Position numbers and translations under genes: made by a program. From Janthinobacterium sp. PC23-8 (GTDB lineage: Bacteria > Pseudomonadota > Gammaproteobacteria > Burkholderiales > Burkholderiaceae_D): DNA of 37,873 nt. Each line of letters begins with the position of its first letter. Position 1 is the stretch's first letter. The notes beneath the pieces are model-generated. The model saw only the letters and a program-made list of their open reading frames with translations. It made no database searches and was not told the origin of the DNA. The DNA lies in NCBI RefSeq assembly GCF_002250505.1, contig NZ_NJGY01000002.1, positions 1-37,873 on the forward strand, in the 5' to 3' direction. Of this stretch, positions 1 through 8,803 are shown in pieces.

Positions 1-344
1 ACACGCCGGGCGTGCTGACCGTCAAGCCGACCGAGGCGCTGCAAAGCACCGTGGCCAGCGTGATCGCGGCGGTCAATGTGGCGCCGTCGCAAGGCAATAT
101 GGTGCAGGCCGACATGGTGTCGACGGGGCAGAAGGTGGACAGCAAGGTCGAAGCGGTCGCCGTGGCGAAGGGCGAGCCGGAGCAGGGCACGAGCACCAGC
201 AGTACCAGCGTCGTCAATACGCCGGTGGCGCGGGTGGCCGGCAACGTCACCACCAATGTCTTGCCGGGCTTGCGCCTGAGCGTGGTCGACACCGGACTGC
301 GCCTGCCGACGGAGGGCGGCAATACCAGCGTGGAGAGCCAGTAA
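1..344 (+). CDS. C-terminal part of an unrecognised protein (5' end outside window)
   Basis: An open frame enters from the left edge (first full codon at base 3) and ends at TAA 342-344, giving about 113 residues. The GTG at 12 is an internal codon, not a convincing start: the frame is open upstream and no ribosome-binding site precedes it. The tail is rich in Val, Thr, Ser, Asn and Ala, has no Cys or clear membrane segment, and looks like a low-complexity surface or periplasmic C-terminus. I do not recognise a family. A terminator hairpin lies 65 bases downstream, so this is the last gene of its transcription unit. Confidence 0.6.
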   Translation, partial: TPGVLTVKPTEALQSTVASVIAAVNVAPSQGNMVQADMVSTGQKVDSKVEAVAVAKGEPEQGTSTSSTSVVNTPVARVAGNVTTNVLPGLRLSVVDTGLRLPTEGGNTSVESQ

Positions 345-408
345 GCGAGGTCTTTGATTGAACTGCCGCGTCGTGCAGAACGGCGCGCAGTTTGAAGAAA
401 CAGGCACG

Positions 409-448
409 AAAAAAAGCGGAGGCTGCCTTGAGGCAACCTCCGCTTTTT
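409..448. terminator. Bidirectional rho-independent terminator
   Basis: Arms AGCGGAGGCTGCC (414-426) and GGCAACCTCCGCT (431-443) form a 13-base stem with one mismatch around the loop TTGA. A run of A lies on the left (409-415) and TTTTT on the right (444-448), so the hairpin can end transcription from both sides: the plus-strand partial gene and the minus-strand nitroreductase, which converge here. Confidence 0.9.
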
Positions 449-464
449 CATGGTCTACAAGAAC

Positions 465-1103
465 TTACGCCATTTCGGTGACGAACTCTTCTTGCGGACG
501 GCGCACTTTTTCGAGGTTCTGCAGCCAGTCGCCTTCGTTCGCGCGGTAGCCCAGCGGCAGGATGACCACCGAGCGCAGGCCGCGTGCGTTCAAGCCCAGG
601 ATCTGGTCGACCTTGGCCGGATCAAAACCTTCCATCGGCACCGAGTCGACTTTTTCCTGCGCTGCGGCGATCAGGGCCGTGCCCACGCCGATATACGCCT
701 GGCGTGCCGCATGCTGGTAATTGGTTTCGGCGTCGCGCTGCGGATAGGTGTTCAGGATCTGCTGGCGGTAGGCTTCCCAGCCTTCGTTCTTGAAGCCGCG
801 CACCGTATTGACCAGGTCAAACATATGGTTGATTCGTTCCACCGTGTAATTGTCCCAGGCGGCAAACACCAGCAGGTGCGAGCAATCGGTCACTTGCGCC
901 TGGTTCCAGGCGTGCGGCTTGATCTGCGCGCGCAGTTTCGGGTTGCTCACCACGAACACTTCATACGGCTGCAGGCCGCTGGAACTGGCCGTCAGGCGCA
1001 CCGCTTCGACGATGCGGTCGACTTTATCTTGCGGTACCGCTTTCGACGGGTCCATCTTTTTGGTGGCGTAACGCCATTGCAGGTCTTGCAGCAGATCGGA
1101 CAT
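465..1103 (-). CDS. NAD(P)H-dependent nitroreductase family protein (NfsB-like)
   Basis: The 212-residue protein has the length and layout of single-domain FMN nitroreductases. Visible family signs: the N-terminal RYATKK segment (about residues 11-16, an FMN phosphate contact in NfsB-type enzymes), the SSSGLQPYEVFVV stretch near residue 40, and the late ARGLRSVVILPLGYR segment with the usual glycine-rich turn. These flavoenzymes reduce nitroaromatics, quinones or similar acceptors with NAD(P)H in the cytosol. The start ATG (1103-1101) follows a GAAAG ribosome-binding site. It lies 56 bases downstream of the sensor kinase stop in the same direction and could be the third gene of that operon, a reasonable partner for a drug-efflux regulator. 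Physiological substrate unknown. Confidence 0.9.
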   Translation of the reverse strand: MSDLLQDLQWRYATKKMDPSKAVPQDKVDRIVEAVRLTASSSGLQPYEVFVVSNPKLRAQIKPHAWNQAQVTDCSHLLVFAAWDNYTVERINHMFDLVNTVRGFKNEGWEAYRQQILNTYPQRDAETNYQHAARQAYIGVGTALIAAAQEKVDSVPMEGFDPAKVDQILGLNARGLRSVVILPLGYRANEGDWLQNLEKVRRPQEEFVTEMA

Positions 1104-1159
1104 GGAAATCTTTCATTTGAGAATAACGGGGAAAGCAGATGATAGCCGATTCGGCAATT

Positions 1160-2236
1160 TCAAGCTGGCGTGCCATGTTCCACCGGCCATTTGATGGTCA
1201 ATACGGCGCCGCCGGCCGTACCGCGCCCGCAGGTGGCGCTGCCGCCGTGGGCGCGCGCGATCGCGTCGACCACCGCCAGGCCCAGACCGCTGCCGGCAGG
1301 CAGCTCGGCACGCGCCGCGTCGCCGCGCCAGAACGCCTCGAACACGTGCGGCGCCAGTTCGTCGGGGATACCCGGGCCGGCGTCTTCAAGCCGCAGGCAG
1401 TACTGGCCGTCGTGGACGCGCGTGCTGAGCAGCAGTTGCCCCGGGAGGGCGTAACGGCGTGCGTTGTCGAGCAGCGCCAGCACGACTTGCCGCATGCGCG
1501 CCGCATCGCAGCGTACCGGGTGGCCGGACAGGTCCAGCAGCAGGGCAAAGCCGGCCTTTGCCAGTTCCTGCTCCAGCAGGCGCGCGACTTCCTCGATTTC
1601 CAGCACCAGGTCGGTCCACGTCAGGCGCAGTTGCATGTGGCCGCTGTCGGCCAGGCTCAGGGTGCGCAAGTCTTCGATCAGCCGGCCCAGGCCTTCGACC
1701 TGCGACAGCAGGGCGGGAAACTCGACCTCTTCGGGCTTGAACACGCCGTCGACCACGCCCTGCAAGGTGCCGCGCAGGATGGTGACGGGGGTGCGCAATT
1801 CATGCGCGATGGCCGCGTTCCAGGTCTGGCTTTCCCGCTCGCCCCGCTCCAGCCGCTCGGCCATGCTGTTGAAGTCATCGACCAGCATCGCCGTTTCGCC
1901 CAGGCTGCGGTCGCCCGCCACGGCGCGCGCCGCCAGGTCGCCATGGGCCACGCGGCGCACGCTGTCCATCACGGAATTGATGGGAGTGAGGATGCGAGAG
2001 GCCAGCTTGATGGCGAGGAAAACGGCGATGACCAGACCGAAGATGGTCAGGCCCAGCATCCACAGCGATTCGGCCGTGGTGGGCGTCCAGTCGTTGGGCG
2101 CGGAAATCATGGCCGGATCGAATTCGGTGGCAATCGCAAAGAAGATCCACCAGCCTATCCATCCCAGCAAGGTACTGCTGACGATCAGCACCGACATCGA
2201 CAGCACGATCTGCCGGTTCAAGCCCGTCAGGCGCAT
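1160..2236 (-). CDS. Sensor histidine kinase of an efflux-linked two-component system (AdeS/BaeS-like)
   Basis: The 358-residue membrane kinase has two N-terminal membrane segments (about 10-35 and 58-79) flanking a very short periplasmic loop, a HAMP linker (about 80-133), the HisKA phosphoacceptor motif AHELRTPVTIL with His145, and an HATPase domain with N box LLDNARRYA (Asn258), G1 box DAGPGIPDE (about 285-293) and G2 GSGLGLAV (about 315-322). I chose ATG 2236-2234: its A is also the last base of the regulator's TGA (TGATG overlap), so translation is coupled, and the protein then begins directly with a membrane segment. An upstream extension in this frame runs through the regulator gene and is not real. 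The tiny sensor loop suggests membrane-proximal or cytoplasmic sensing. It likely controls the divergent RND operon. Confidence 0.93.
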   Translation of the reverse strand: MRLTGLNRQIVLSMSVLIVSSTLLGWIGWWIFFAIATEFDPAMISAPNDWTPTTAESLWMLGLTIFGLVIAVFLAIKLASRILTPINSVMDSVRRVAHGDLAARAVAGDRSLGETAMLVDDFNSMAERLERGERESQTWNAAIAHELRTPVTILRGTLQGVVDGVFKPEEVEFPALLSQVEGLGRLIEDLRTLSLADSGHMQLRLTWTDLVLEIEEVARLLEQELAKAGFALLLDLSGHPVRCDAARMRQVVLALLDNARRYALPGQLLLSTRVHDGQYCLRLEDAGPGIPDELAPHVFEAFWRGDAARAELPAGSGLGLAVVDAIARAHGGSATCGRGTAGGAVLTIKWPVEHGTPA

Positions 2237-2955
2237 CACGCTTCGCCTTCGAGCCGGTAGCCCACGCCGCGCAGGCTGACCGGCATATTGGGTACGCCCG
2301 CTTCCTCGAGCTTCTTGCGCAGCTTGCTGACATGGCTGTCCACCGTGCGTTCCAGCGTGTTGCCCTCGGGCAGGCAGGCTTCCAGCAGTTCGAGCCGGCT
2401 GCACACGCGCCGCGGCGTGCGCGCCAGGTGAGCCAGCAGGCGAAATTCGGTCAGGGTCAGGTTCAGGGCGCAGACCACGCCGCCTCGCACCACGCTGGCG
2501 CAATAGCTGTCGTGATCAATTTCGACCGGGCCGCAGCGCAGCCGCGCGGGCGGCGCCTCGGCCGGACGCGCGCGCGAACGGCGCAGCACGGCCGTCACCC
2601 GCGCCACCACTTCGGCCGGATTGAACGGTTTCACAATATAGTCATCGGCACCCACGCGCAGGGCGGCCAGCTTGTCGGCGTCCTGGTCGCGCGCGGTGAG
2701 CATGATGACGGGCGTGTCGCCGCGCCGGCGCACCAGGGTCAGCACCTCCCAGCCGTCCTGCAGCGGCATTTGCACGTCGAGCAGCAGCAGGTCGGGCGCC
2801 AGCGCCAGGTGCTGCGCCAGCGCCTGGCGGCCATCAAGCGCGAAGGCCGTGCGGTAGCCGTCGCGCTCCAGGTAGCCGGCCAGGATGCGGGCGATCTGCG
2901 GCTCGTCTTCGGCGATCAGGACGAGAGGGGAGGGAGTAGCGGACAGGCGGTTCAT
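2236..2955 (-). CDS. OmpR-family response regulator (AdeR/BaeR-like)
   Basis: 239 residues: a receiver domain (about 11-125) with acidic pair ED (16-17), phosphoacceptor Asp60 in LLLLDVQMP, Thr87 in MLTARD and Lys109 in VKPF, then a winged-helix DNA-binding domain (about 140-237) with LTLTEFRLLAHLA, the HVSKLRKKLE recognition helix and RGVGYRL. It is the first gene of the minus-strand unit and lies back to back with the RND operon (133-base gap), the same arrangement as adeRS-adeABC. Inferred role: activator of the efflux operon, binding direct repeats in the shared intergenic region. Two more genes, kinase then nitroreductase, follow in the same direction. Confidence 0.95.
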   Translation of the reverse strand: MNRLSATPSPLVLIAEDEPQIARILAGYLERDGYRTAFALDGRQALAQHLALAPDLLLLDVQMPLQDGWEVLTLVRRRGDTPVIMLTARDQDADKLAALRVGADDYIVKPFNPAEVVARVTAVLRRSRARPAEAPPARLRCGPVEIDHDSYCASVVRGGVVCALNLTLTEFRLLAHLARTPRRVCSRLELLEACLPEGNTLERTVDSHVSKLRKKLEEAGVPNMPVSLRGVGYRLEGEA

Positions 2956-2980
2956 GCGCGCAGTCTAGCATCGTTCACGG

Positions 2981-3024
2981 TCTCCATCGAATCTCCACAT
3001 TTCCTCGACGGTGGTTCCACACAG
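2981..3024 (+). promoter_or_regulatory. Direct-repeat candidate operator between regulator and RND operon
   Basis: TCTCCAT (2981), TCTCCAC (2992) and GTTCCAC (3014) share the core TCCA at 2983, 2994 and 3016, that is spacings of 11 and 22 bases or one and two helical turns. OmpR-family regulators bind such tandem half-sites, and AdeR is reported to bind a TCCACA-containing repeat in the equivalent intergenic position (recalled, not checked). A possible -10 box TATGCT (3031-3036) lies just downstream with a poor -35, as expected for an activator-dependent promoter of the efflux genes. Confidence 0.45.
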
Positions 3025-3088
3025 CGTCTTTATGCTCGTGACCTGAATCGACCGGACCGCCGGTCGGGATACGCCACAGAGAAAGTCC

Positions 3089-4231
3089 ATGCACGCCAAC
3101 CGTCCCTACAAAACCGGGCTCGCCATCGCCGCCTTGCTCGGCCTTGCCGCCTGTTCCAAACCCCAGATCGCGCCGCCCGCCGCGCCGCCGCCGTCGGTCA
3201 CGGTGCTCAAGCTGCAGACCGCACCGGTGCTGCTGAGCGACGAATTGCCCGGCCGCGTGGCCGCCTTCCGTACCGCCGATATCCGGGCGCAAGTGGGCGG
3301 CATCGTGCTGCGCCGCTGGTTCGAGCAGGGCGCCGACGTGAAGGCCGGACAGAAGCTGTTCCAGCTCAATGCGGCGCCGTTCCAGGCCGAAGCCGATGCC
3401 GCCGCCGCCGCCCTGCAAAGCTCGCTCGCCACCGCCAACCGCGCCGGCGTGCAGGCCGAGCGCTTGAAGCCGCTTATGGAGGCCGACGCCATCAGCCGCC
3501 AGGCCTACGATGACGCGGTGGCCCAGCGCGAGCAGGCCAGCGCCAGCGTGGCACAGGCGCGCGCGGCCCTGGCGCGGCGCCGGCTGGACCTGGCGTTTGC
3601 CAGCATCGACGCGCCGATCGCCGGGCGCATCGGCTCCGAACTGGTGACCGAAGGCGCGCTGGTGGGCGTGGCCGATACGGCCGCCATGGCGCGCATCGAG
3701 CAGATCGACAAGGTCTACGTGGACGTGCGCCAGCCGGCAGCCAGGCTGGCGGCCCTGCAGGCCGCCGGCGCAAGCGCGGGCGCCATCGACAAGCTGCCCG
3801 TCACCATCGTCGGTGCCGACGGCAAGGCTTACGCGCAGACGGGCCGCATTGTGTACTCCGGCACCAGTATCGACGCCGGCACCGGCGACGCCATCATCCG
3901 CGTGCTGGTCGACAATCCGCAGCGCCAGCTGTTGCCCGGCATGTTCGTGCGGGCCCGCGTGGCGCGCGCGCAGGACGAGCATGGCTTGCTGGTGCCGCAG
4001 CAGGCGGTGCTGCGCGCCGGCGACGGCCAGGCGCAGGCCTGGGTGCTCAATGGCGCCAACCAGGCCAGCCTGCGCCCGATCACGGTCGGCGACGTGGTCG
4101 ATCACCAGTATGTGGTGGCCAAAGGCCTGAAGGCGGGCGAGACGCTGGTGGTCGAAGGCCAGGAGCGCCTGCAGCCGGGCAGCGTGGCCACGCCGCAAGC
4201 CTGGCGCCGCGCCGCCGTTGCCCCCGATTGA
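3089..4231 (+). CDS. RND efflux periplasmic adaptor (membrane fusion) lipoprotein, AdeA/MexC-type
   Basis: 380 residues. The signal peptide has a lipobox LAAC (Cys22), so the adaptor is predicted to be lipid-anchored in the inner membrane. The barrel-sandwich/lipoyl halves lie at about 60-95 (RTADIRAQVGGIV with FEQGADVKAGQKLF) and 165-200 (SIDAPIAGRIGSELVTEGALV), separated by an Ala/Gln-rich alpha-helical hairpin (about 100-165). A beta-barrel and membrane-proximal domain follow (VLVDNPQRQLLPGMFVRARV, VVEGQERLQPG). It bridges the inner-membrane pump and outer-membrane channel. First gene of the operon; the pump starts 27 bases later. Confidence 0.95.
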   Translation: MHANRPYKTGLAIAALLGLAACSKPQIAPPAAPPPSVTVLKLQTAPVLLSDELPGRVAAFRTADIRAQVGGIVLRRWFEQGADVKAGQKLFQLNAAPFQAEADAAAAALQSSLATANRAGVQAERLKPLMEADAISRQAYDDAVAQREQASASVAQARAALARRRLDLAFASIDAPIAGRIGSELVTEGALVGVADTAAMARIEQIDKVYVDVRQPAARLAALQAAGASAGAIDKLPVTIVGADGKAYAQTGRIVYSGTSIDAGTGDAIIRVLVDNPQRQLLPGMFVRARVARAQDEHGLLVPQQAVLRAGDGQAQAWVLNGANQASLRPITVGDVVDHQYVVAKGLKAGETLVVEGQERLQPGSVATPQAWRRAAVAPD

Positions 4232-4258
4232 TTGTTCGCCTCTGAAAGTGTAAAAAGC

Positions 4259-7200
4259 ATGCCGCAATTTTTTATCGACCGCCCGGTGTTTGCCTGGGTG
4301 GTGGCGATCTTTATCGTGCTGTTCGGCCTGATCGCCATCCCGCAATTGCCGATTGCGCGCTTTCCTTCGGTGGCGCCGCCGAGCGTGAGCATTAGCGCCA
4401 GCTATCCCGGCGCCACGCCGCAGACCATGAACGATTCGGTGATCAGCCTGATCGAGCGCGAGCTGTCGGGCGTGAAAAACCTGTTGTACTTCGAGTCGTC
4501 GGCCGACACCTCGGGTTCGGCCTCGATCAGCGTGACCTTCAAGCCGGGCACCAATCCGGAACTGGCGCAGGTGGATGTGCAGAACCGCCTGAAAACCATC
4601 GAGCCGCGCCTGCCGCAAGCGGTGCGCCAGAATGGCCTGGGCGTGGAATCGGCGTCGTCGAGCTTCCTGCTGATCGTCAGTCTTCATGCGCCCGAGGGCG
4701 GCTATGACGAAGTGGCGCTGGGCGACTACCTGGCGCGCAATGTGACGGAAGAACTGCGCCGCATCCCCGGCGTGGGCAAGGTGCAGCTGTTCGGCACCGA
4801 GCGCGCCATGCGCATCTGGGTCGATCCGGCCAAGCTGGTGGCCTACAACCTGGCCATGGGCGACCTGACGGCGGCGGTGGCGCAGCAGAATGCGCAGATC
4901 GCGCCGGGCCGCCTCGGCGATGCGCCGGCCGTCAAGGGCCAGCGCGTGACCATACCGTTGACCGTGCAGGGCCAGCTGCAAACGCCGCAGGAGTTCGCCG
5001 CCATCGTGCTGCGCGCCAACCGCGATGGCTCCAAAGTGACCATCGGCGACGTGGCGCGGGTGGAACTGGGCGCGCAAAGCAGCAGCTTCAGCATCCGCGA
5101 AAACGGCCATGGCGCCTCGGGCGCCGCCGTCAGCCTGTCGCCGGGCGCCAATGCCGTGCGCACGGCAAGCGCGATTCGCGCGCGCATGGCCGAACTGGCG
5201 CCGGCCATGCCGGCCGGGATGCGGTACTCGGTGCCGTTCGATACCGCGCCCTTCGTCAAGATCTCGATCGAAAAAGTCGTCATGACGCTGATCGAGGCGA
5301 TGGTGCTGGTGTTCCTGGTGATGTATCTGTTCCTGCAGAAGATACGCTACACGCTGATCCCGGCCATCGTTGCACCGATCGCCTTGCTGGGCACGTTTAC
5401 CGTGATGCTGCTCGCTGGTTACTCCGTCAATGTGCTGACCATGTTCGGCATGGTGCTGGCAATCGGCATCATCGTCGATGACGCCATCGTGGTGGTCGAG
5501 GCGGTCGAGCGCCTGATGGCCACCGAAGGCCTGTCGCCGAAGGAAGCAACCTCGAAAGCCATGCGCGAGATCACCGGCGCGGTGGTCGGCATCACCCTGG
5601 TGCTGACGGCCGTGTTCATTCCGATGGCGCTGGCCAGCGGCTCGGTAGGCGCCATCTACCGCCAGTTCACGCTGGCGATGGCGGTGTCGATCCTGTTCTC
5701 GGCCTTTCTGGCGCTGAGTCTGACGCCGGCCCTGTGCGCCACCATGTTGAAACCCATCGCCCCGCACGACCATCAAAAGAAGGGTTTTTTCCGCTGGTTT
5801 GACCGCCAGTTCGAGCGCATGACGGCGCGCTATGAACGGGGCGTGGTGCGCATGTTGCGCCGTACCGGGCGCTCCATGCTGGCCTACGGCGGCATCGTCG
5901 CCGTGCTGGCCTTCGCTTTCATGCGCCTGCCGTCGGCCTTCCTGCCGGAGGAAGACCAGGGTTATTTCATCACCTCGATACAGCTGCCGTCGGACGCCAC
6001 CACGGAGCGCACCATGGATGTGGTGAAACAGTTCGAGCAGCATGTGGCCAGCCGGCCCGGCATCGAAAACAACCAGTCCCTGCTCGGCTTCAGCTTTTCC
6101 GGCGCGGGTCCGAATGCGGCGCTGGCGTTTACCATGCTCAAGGACTGGAAAGAGCGCGGTGGCGCCACGGCGCAGGAAGAAGTAATCCAGGCGCAGCTGG
6201 CGATGGCCAGCGCGCGCGAGGGCATGATCATGAGCCTGATGCCGCCCGCCATCGATGAACTGGGCAATTCCTCGGGCTTTTCCATGCGCCTGCTGGACCG
6301 CGCCAACCAGGGCATCGCCGCCTTGCAGGCGGCCCAGAACCGCTTGCTGGCACTGGCCGCGCAAAGCACCAGGGTGGCCGGCGTGTATCCGGACGGCCTG
6401 CCGCCGGGCGCCAGCGTGCGCCTGGAAATCGACCGCGCCAGGGCCGAGGCGCTGGGCGTGTCGTTCGGCGCCGTCAGCGACATGCTGACGGCGGCCATGG
6501 GCTCGACCTATGTCAACGATTTTCCGAACGCGGGCCGCATGCAGCAGGTGATCATCCAGGCCGACGCACCGGCACGCATGCAGTTGAACGATGTGCTGGG
6601 CCTGCGCATCCGCAACAGCGCCGGCGGCATGGTGGCCCTGGGCCAGCTGGTGCGTCCGGTGTGGAGCGAAACGCCGCTACAACTGGTGCGCTTCCAGGGT
6701 TATCCGGCGGCGCGCATTTCCGGCAGTGCCGCGCCGGGCGTATCGAGCGGCGACGCCATGCTGGAAATGGAGCGGCTGGTGAAACAGCTGCCACCGGGCT
6801 TTGCGCTGGACTGGACCGGACAGTCGCTGCAGGAGAAGGAATCGGCTTCGCAGGCGCCGATGCTGATGGCGCTGTCGATGCTGGTGGTGTTCCTGGTGCT
6901 GTCGGCCCTGTATGAAAGCTGGGCCATTCCGCTGTCGGTGATGCTGGTGGTGCCGCTGGGCCTGTTGGGCGCGGTGCTGGCCGTGACCATGCGTGGCATG
7001 CCGAACGATGTGTTTTTCAAGGTCGGCATGATCACCATTATCGGCCTGTCGGCCAAGAACGCCATCCTGATCGTCGAATTCGCCCGGCAGTTGCAGGAAC
7101 AGGGCAAGGGCCTGGTGGAGGCGACCGTGGAAGCGGCGCGCCTGCGCCTGCGGCCTATCCTGATGACCTCGCTGGCCTTCGCGCTGGGCGTGGTGCCCCT

Positions 7201-7384
7201 GATGCTGGCCAGCGGCGCCAGCGCCGAGACCCAGCATGCGATCGGCACCGGGGTCTTTGGCGGCATGATCACCGCCACCGTGCTGGCCGTGTTCTTCGTG
7301 CCGGTATTTTTTGTCGTCGTGCTCAGCGCGGTGGCCAGGCTGGAACAACGCTGGGGCAATCCGGCATTGCGGGGAGAAGCATGA
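4259..7384 (+). CDS. RND (HAE1) multidrug efflux pump, AdeB/AcrB-like
   Basis: The 1041-residue inner-membrane proton/drug antiporter begins MPQFFIDRPVFAWVVAIF, the canonical HAE1 N-terminus. A longer frame opens at TTG 4232, but its nine extra residues are not conserved, so I chose ATG 4259 after GAAAG. Paired aspartates in transmembrane helix 4 (GIIVDDAIVVVEAVE, Asp407-Asp408) and the later GLSAKNAILIVEF lysine (near 940) are the proton-relay residues of AcrB. Two large periplasmic loops and about 12 membrane segments are present. The N-terminal segments (PIARFPSVAPP, LSGVKNLLY, DTSGSASISVTFKPGT) resemble AdeB more than AcrB from memory. It probably exports lipophilic or cationic drugs; substrate range cannot be read from sequence. 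The stop overlaps the next start (ATGA). Confidence 0.96.
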   Translation: MPQFFIDRPVFAWVVAIFIVLFGLIAIPQLPIARFPSVAPPSVSISASYPGATPQTMNDSVISLIERELSGVKNLLYFESSADTSGSASISVTFKPGTNPELAQVDVQNRLKTIEPRLPQAVRQNGLGVESASSSFLLIVSLHAPEGGYDEVALGDYLARNVTEELRRIPGVGKVQLFGTERAMRIWVDPAKLVAYNLAMGDLTAAVAQQNAQIAPGRLGDAPAVKGQRVTIPLTVQGQLQTPQEFAAIVLRANRDGSKVTIGDVARVELGAQSSSFSIRENGHGASGAAVSLSPGANAVRTASAIRARMAELAPAMPAGMRYSVPFDTAPFVKISIEKVVMTLIEAMVLVFLVMYLFLQKIRYTLIPAIVAPIALLGTFTVMLLAGYSVNVLTMFGMVLAIGIIVDDAIVVVEAVERLMATEGLSPKEATSKAMREITGAVVGITLVLTAVFIPMALASGSVGAIYRQFTLAMAVSILFSAFLALSLTPALCATMLKPIAPHDHQKKGFFRWFDRQFERMTARYERGVVRMLRRTGRSMLAYGGIVAVLAFAFMRLPSAFLPEEDQGYFITSIQLPSDATTERTMDVVKQFEQHVASRPGIENNQSLLGFSFSGAGPNAALAFTMLKDWKERGGATAQEEVIQAQLAMASAREGMIMSLMPPAIDELGNSSGFSMRLLDRANQGIAALQAAQNRLLALAAQSTRVAGVYPDGLPPGASVRLEIDRARAEALGVSFGAVSDMLTAAMGSTYVNDFPNAGRMQQVIIQADAPARMQLNDVLGLRIRNSAGGMVALGQLVRPVWSETPLQLVRFQGYPAARISGSAAPGVSSGDAMLEMERLVKQLPPGFALDWTGQSLQEKESASQAPMLMALSMLVVFLVLSALYESWAIPLSVMLVVPLGLLGAVLAVTMRGMPNDVFFKVGMITIIGLSAKNAILIVEFARQLQEQGKGLVEATVEAARLRLRPILMTSLAFALGVVPLMLASGASAETQHAIGTGVFGGMITATVLAVFFVPVFFVVVLSAVARLEQRWGNPALRGEA

Positions 7385-8769
7385 TGCGGCGCCATTTTAT
7401 TTTACCGATGGCCGTGATGGCGGCCGCCTTGTCGGCTTGCAGCCTGACGCCGACCCTGGTGAAACCGGCGCTGCCGGTGCCATCCGCCTACGATGCCGGT
7501 GCCGCAGCGCAGGGCAATGCGGCCGACCTGGGCTGGCGCCAGATGCTGCTGGACCCCCGCTTGCAGCGCCTGGTGGAACTGGCCTTGCTGAACAACCGCG
7601 ACCTGCGCGTGGCCGCGCTGAACGTCGACGCCGTGCGCGCGCAGTACCAGGTCCAGGACAGCGCGCGCTATCCGGCCATCGGCGCGGGGGGCGGCGGCAC
7701 GCGCCAGCGCGCGCAAAACGCGGCCGGCAGCGCGGCGGTGCAGCAGCAGTTTACGGCTGGCGTGACCATGAGCGCCTTCGAAATCGACCTGTTCGGCCGC
7801 TTGCGCTCGCTGTCCGACGCCGCCTTTGCGCGCTACCTGGCGACGGAGCAGGGGCGGCGCGCGGCACAGCTGAGCTTGACAGCGGCCGTGGCCGACGCCT
7901 ATCTTGACGAGCGGCTGGCCAGCGCGCAGCTGCAACTGACGCAGGCGACCTTGCAGGACTGGCGCCAGGCCCTGGTCATCACCCGGCGCCTGCATGCGGC
8001 GCAGCAACGCAGCGGGCTGGATCTGGCGCAGGCCGAAGGGCAGGCGGCAACGGCGGAAGCGGACTTGCAGGCACGTGAGCGTGCACGCCTGCTGGCGCGC
8101 AACAATCTGGAACTGCTGCTGGGTGGCCCGCTGCCCGGCGATTTGCCGGCCGGTCGCGCGCTCGACGCCCAGCCCGTGCTGACGCAATTGCCGGCCGGCC
8201 TGCCGTCCGACCTGCTGGTGCGCCGGCCCGATATCTTGCAAGCGGAGCAGACGCTGGTGGCGGCCAATGCCGACATCGGCGCCGCGCGCGCCGCCTTCTT
8301 TCCGCGCCTGTCGCTGACGGCGCAGCTGGGCTTTGCCAGCCCGGCAATAAGTGACTTGTTTCGCGGTAGCGCGCGCAGTTGGTCGTTTGCGCCGCAGATC
8401 ACGCAGCCCTTGTTCCAGGGCGGCCAGCTGCGCGCCGAGCTGCGCCTGTCGCAGATCCGCACCGAGGTGGCCGTGCTGCAGTACGAGCAGGCGATCCAGA
8501 ACGCGTTTCGCGAAGTGCGCGATGGCCTGGCCGGCAGCCAGACCTATGCGCAGCAGATCGCGGCACAGCAGCGCGTGGCGGCCAGCGCCGAACAGCGGCG
8601 GCAATTGTCGCAATTGCGCTACGGCGCCGGCCAGGACAGTCGTTTGGAACTGCTCGACGCGCAAAGACAATCGTATGCTTCGCAACAAACTTTGCTAGAC
8701 TTGCGGCGTGACCAGTTCAAGTCGGCAGTCGCCCTGTACAAGGCGCTGGGCGGAGGGCTGGAAGAGTAA
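7381..8769 (+). CDS. NodT-family outer-membrane efflux lipoprotein (OprM/AdeC-type)
   Basis: 462 residues. The lipobox LSAC (Cys20) indicates an N-terminally acylated outer-membrane channel of the TolC superfamily. Two internally repeated outer-membrane-efflux domains are visible: GWRQMLLDPRLQRLVELAL...NNRDLRVA early, and RRPDILQAEQTLVAANADIGAARAAFFPRLSLT (about 280-312) followed by PLFQGGQLRAEL and the C-terminal LDAQRQSYASQQ helix. It completes the tripartite pump. ATG 7381 overlaps the pump's TGA by four bases; a second ATG at 7384 is equally possible. Third gene of the efflux operon. Confidence 0.95.
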   Translation: MMRRHFILPMAVMAAALSACSLTPTLVKPALPVPSAYDAGAAAQGNAADLGWRQMLLDPRLQRLVELALLNNRDLRVAALNVDAVRAQYQVQDSARYPAIGAGGGGTRQRAQNAAGSAAVQQQFTAGVTMSAFEIDLFGRLRSLSDAAFARYLATEQGRRAAQLSLTAAVADAYLDERLASAQLQLTQATLQDWRQALVITRRLHAAQQRSGLDLAQAEGQAATAEADLQARERARLLARNNLELLLGGPLPGDLPAGRALDAQPVLTQLPAGLPSDLLVRRPDILQAEQTLVAANADIGAARAAFFPRLSLTAQLGFASPAISDLFRGSARSWSFAPQITQPLFQGGQLRAELRLSQIRTEVAVLQYEQAIQNAFREVRDGLAGSQTYAQQIAAQQRVAASAEQRRQLSQLRYGAGQDSRLELLDAQRQSYASQQTLLDLRRDQFKSAVALYKALGGGLEE

Positions 8770-8803
8770 TCGATAATCGCTTGCCGCTGACCGGGGGAGT
8801 ACC

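Noticed and set aside
1139..2260. A long plus-strand frame across the sensor kinase
   Set aside because: It is antisense to a kinase with all H, N and G boxes intact, and its sequence is low-complexity His/Gln/Arg.
2975..6364. A 1129-codon open frame on the minus strand opposite the efflux genes
   Set aside because: It is antisense to two well-supported genes, is rich in His, Gln, Arg and Gly as expected of a mirror frame in high-GC DNA, and has no ribosome-binding site or domain.
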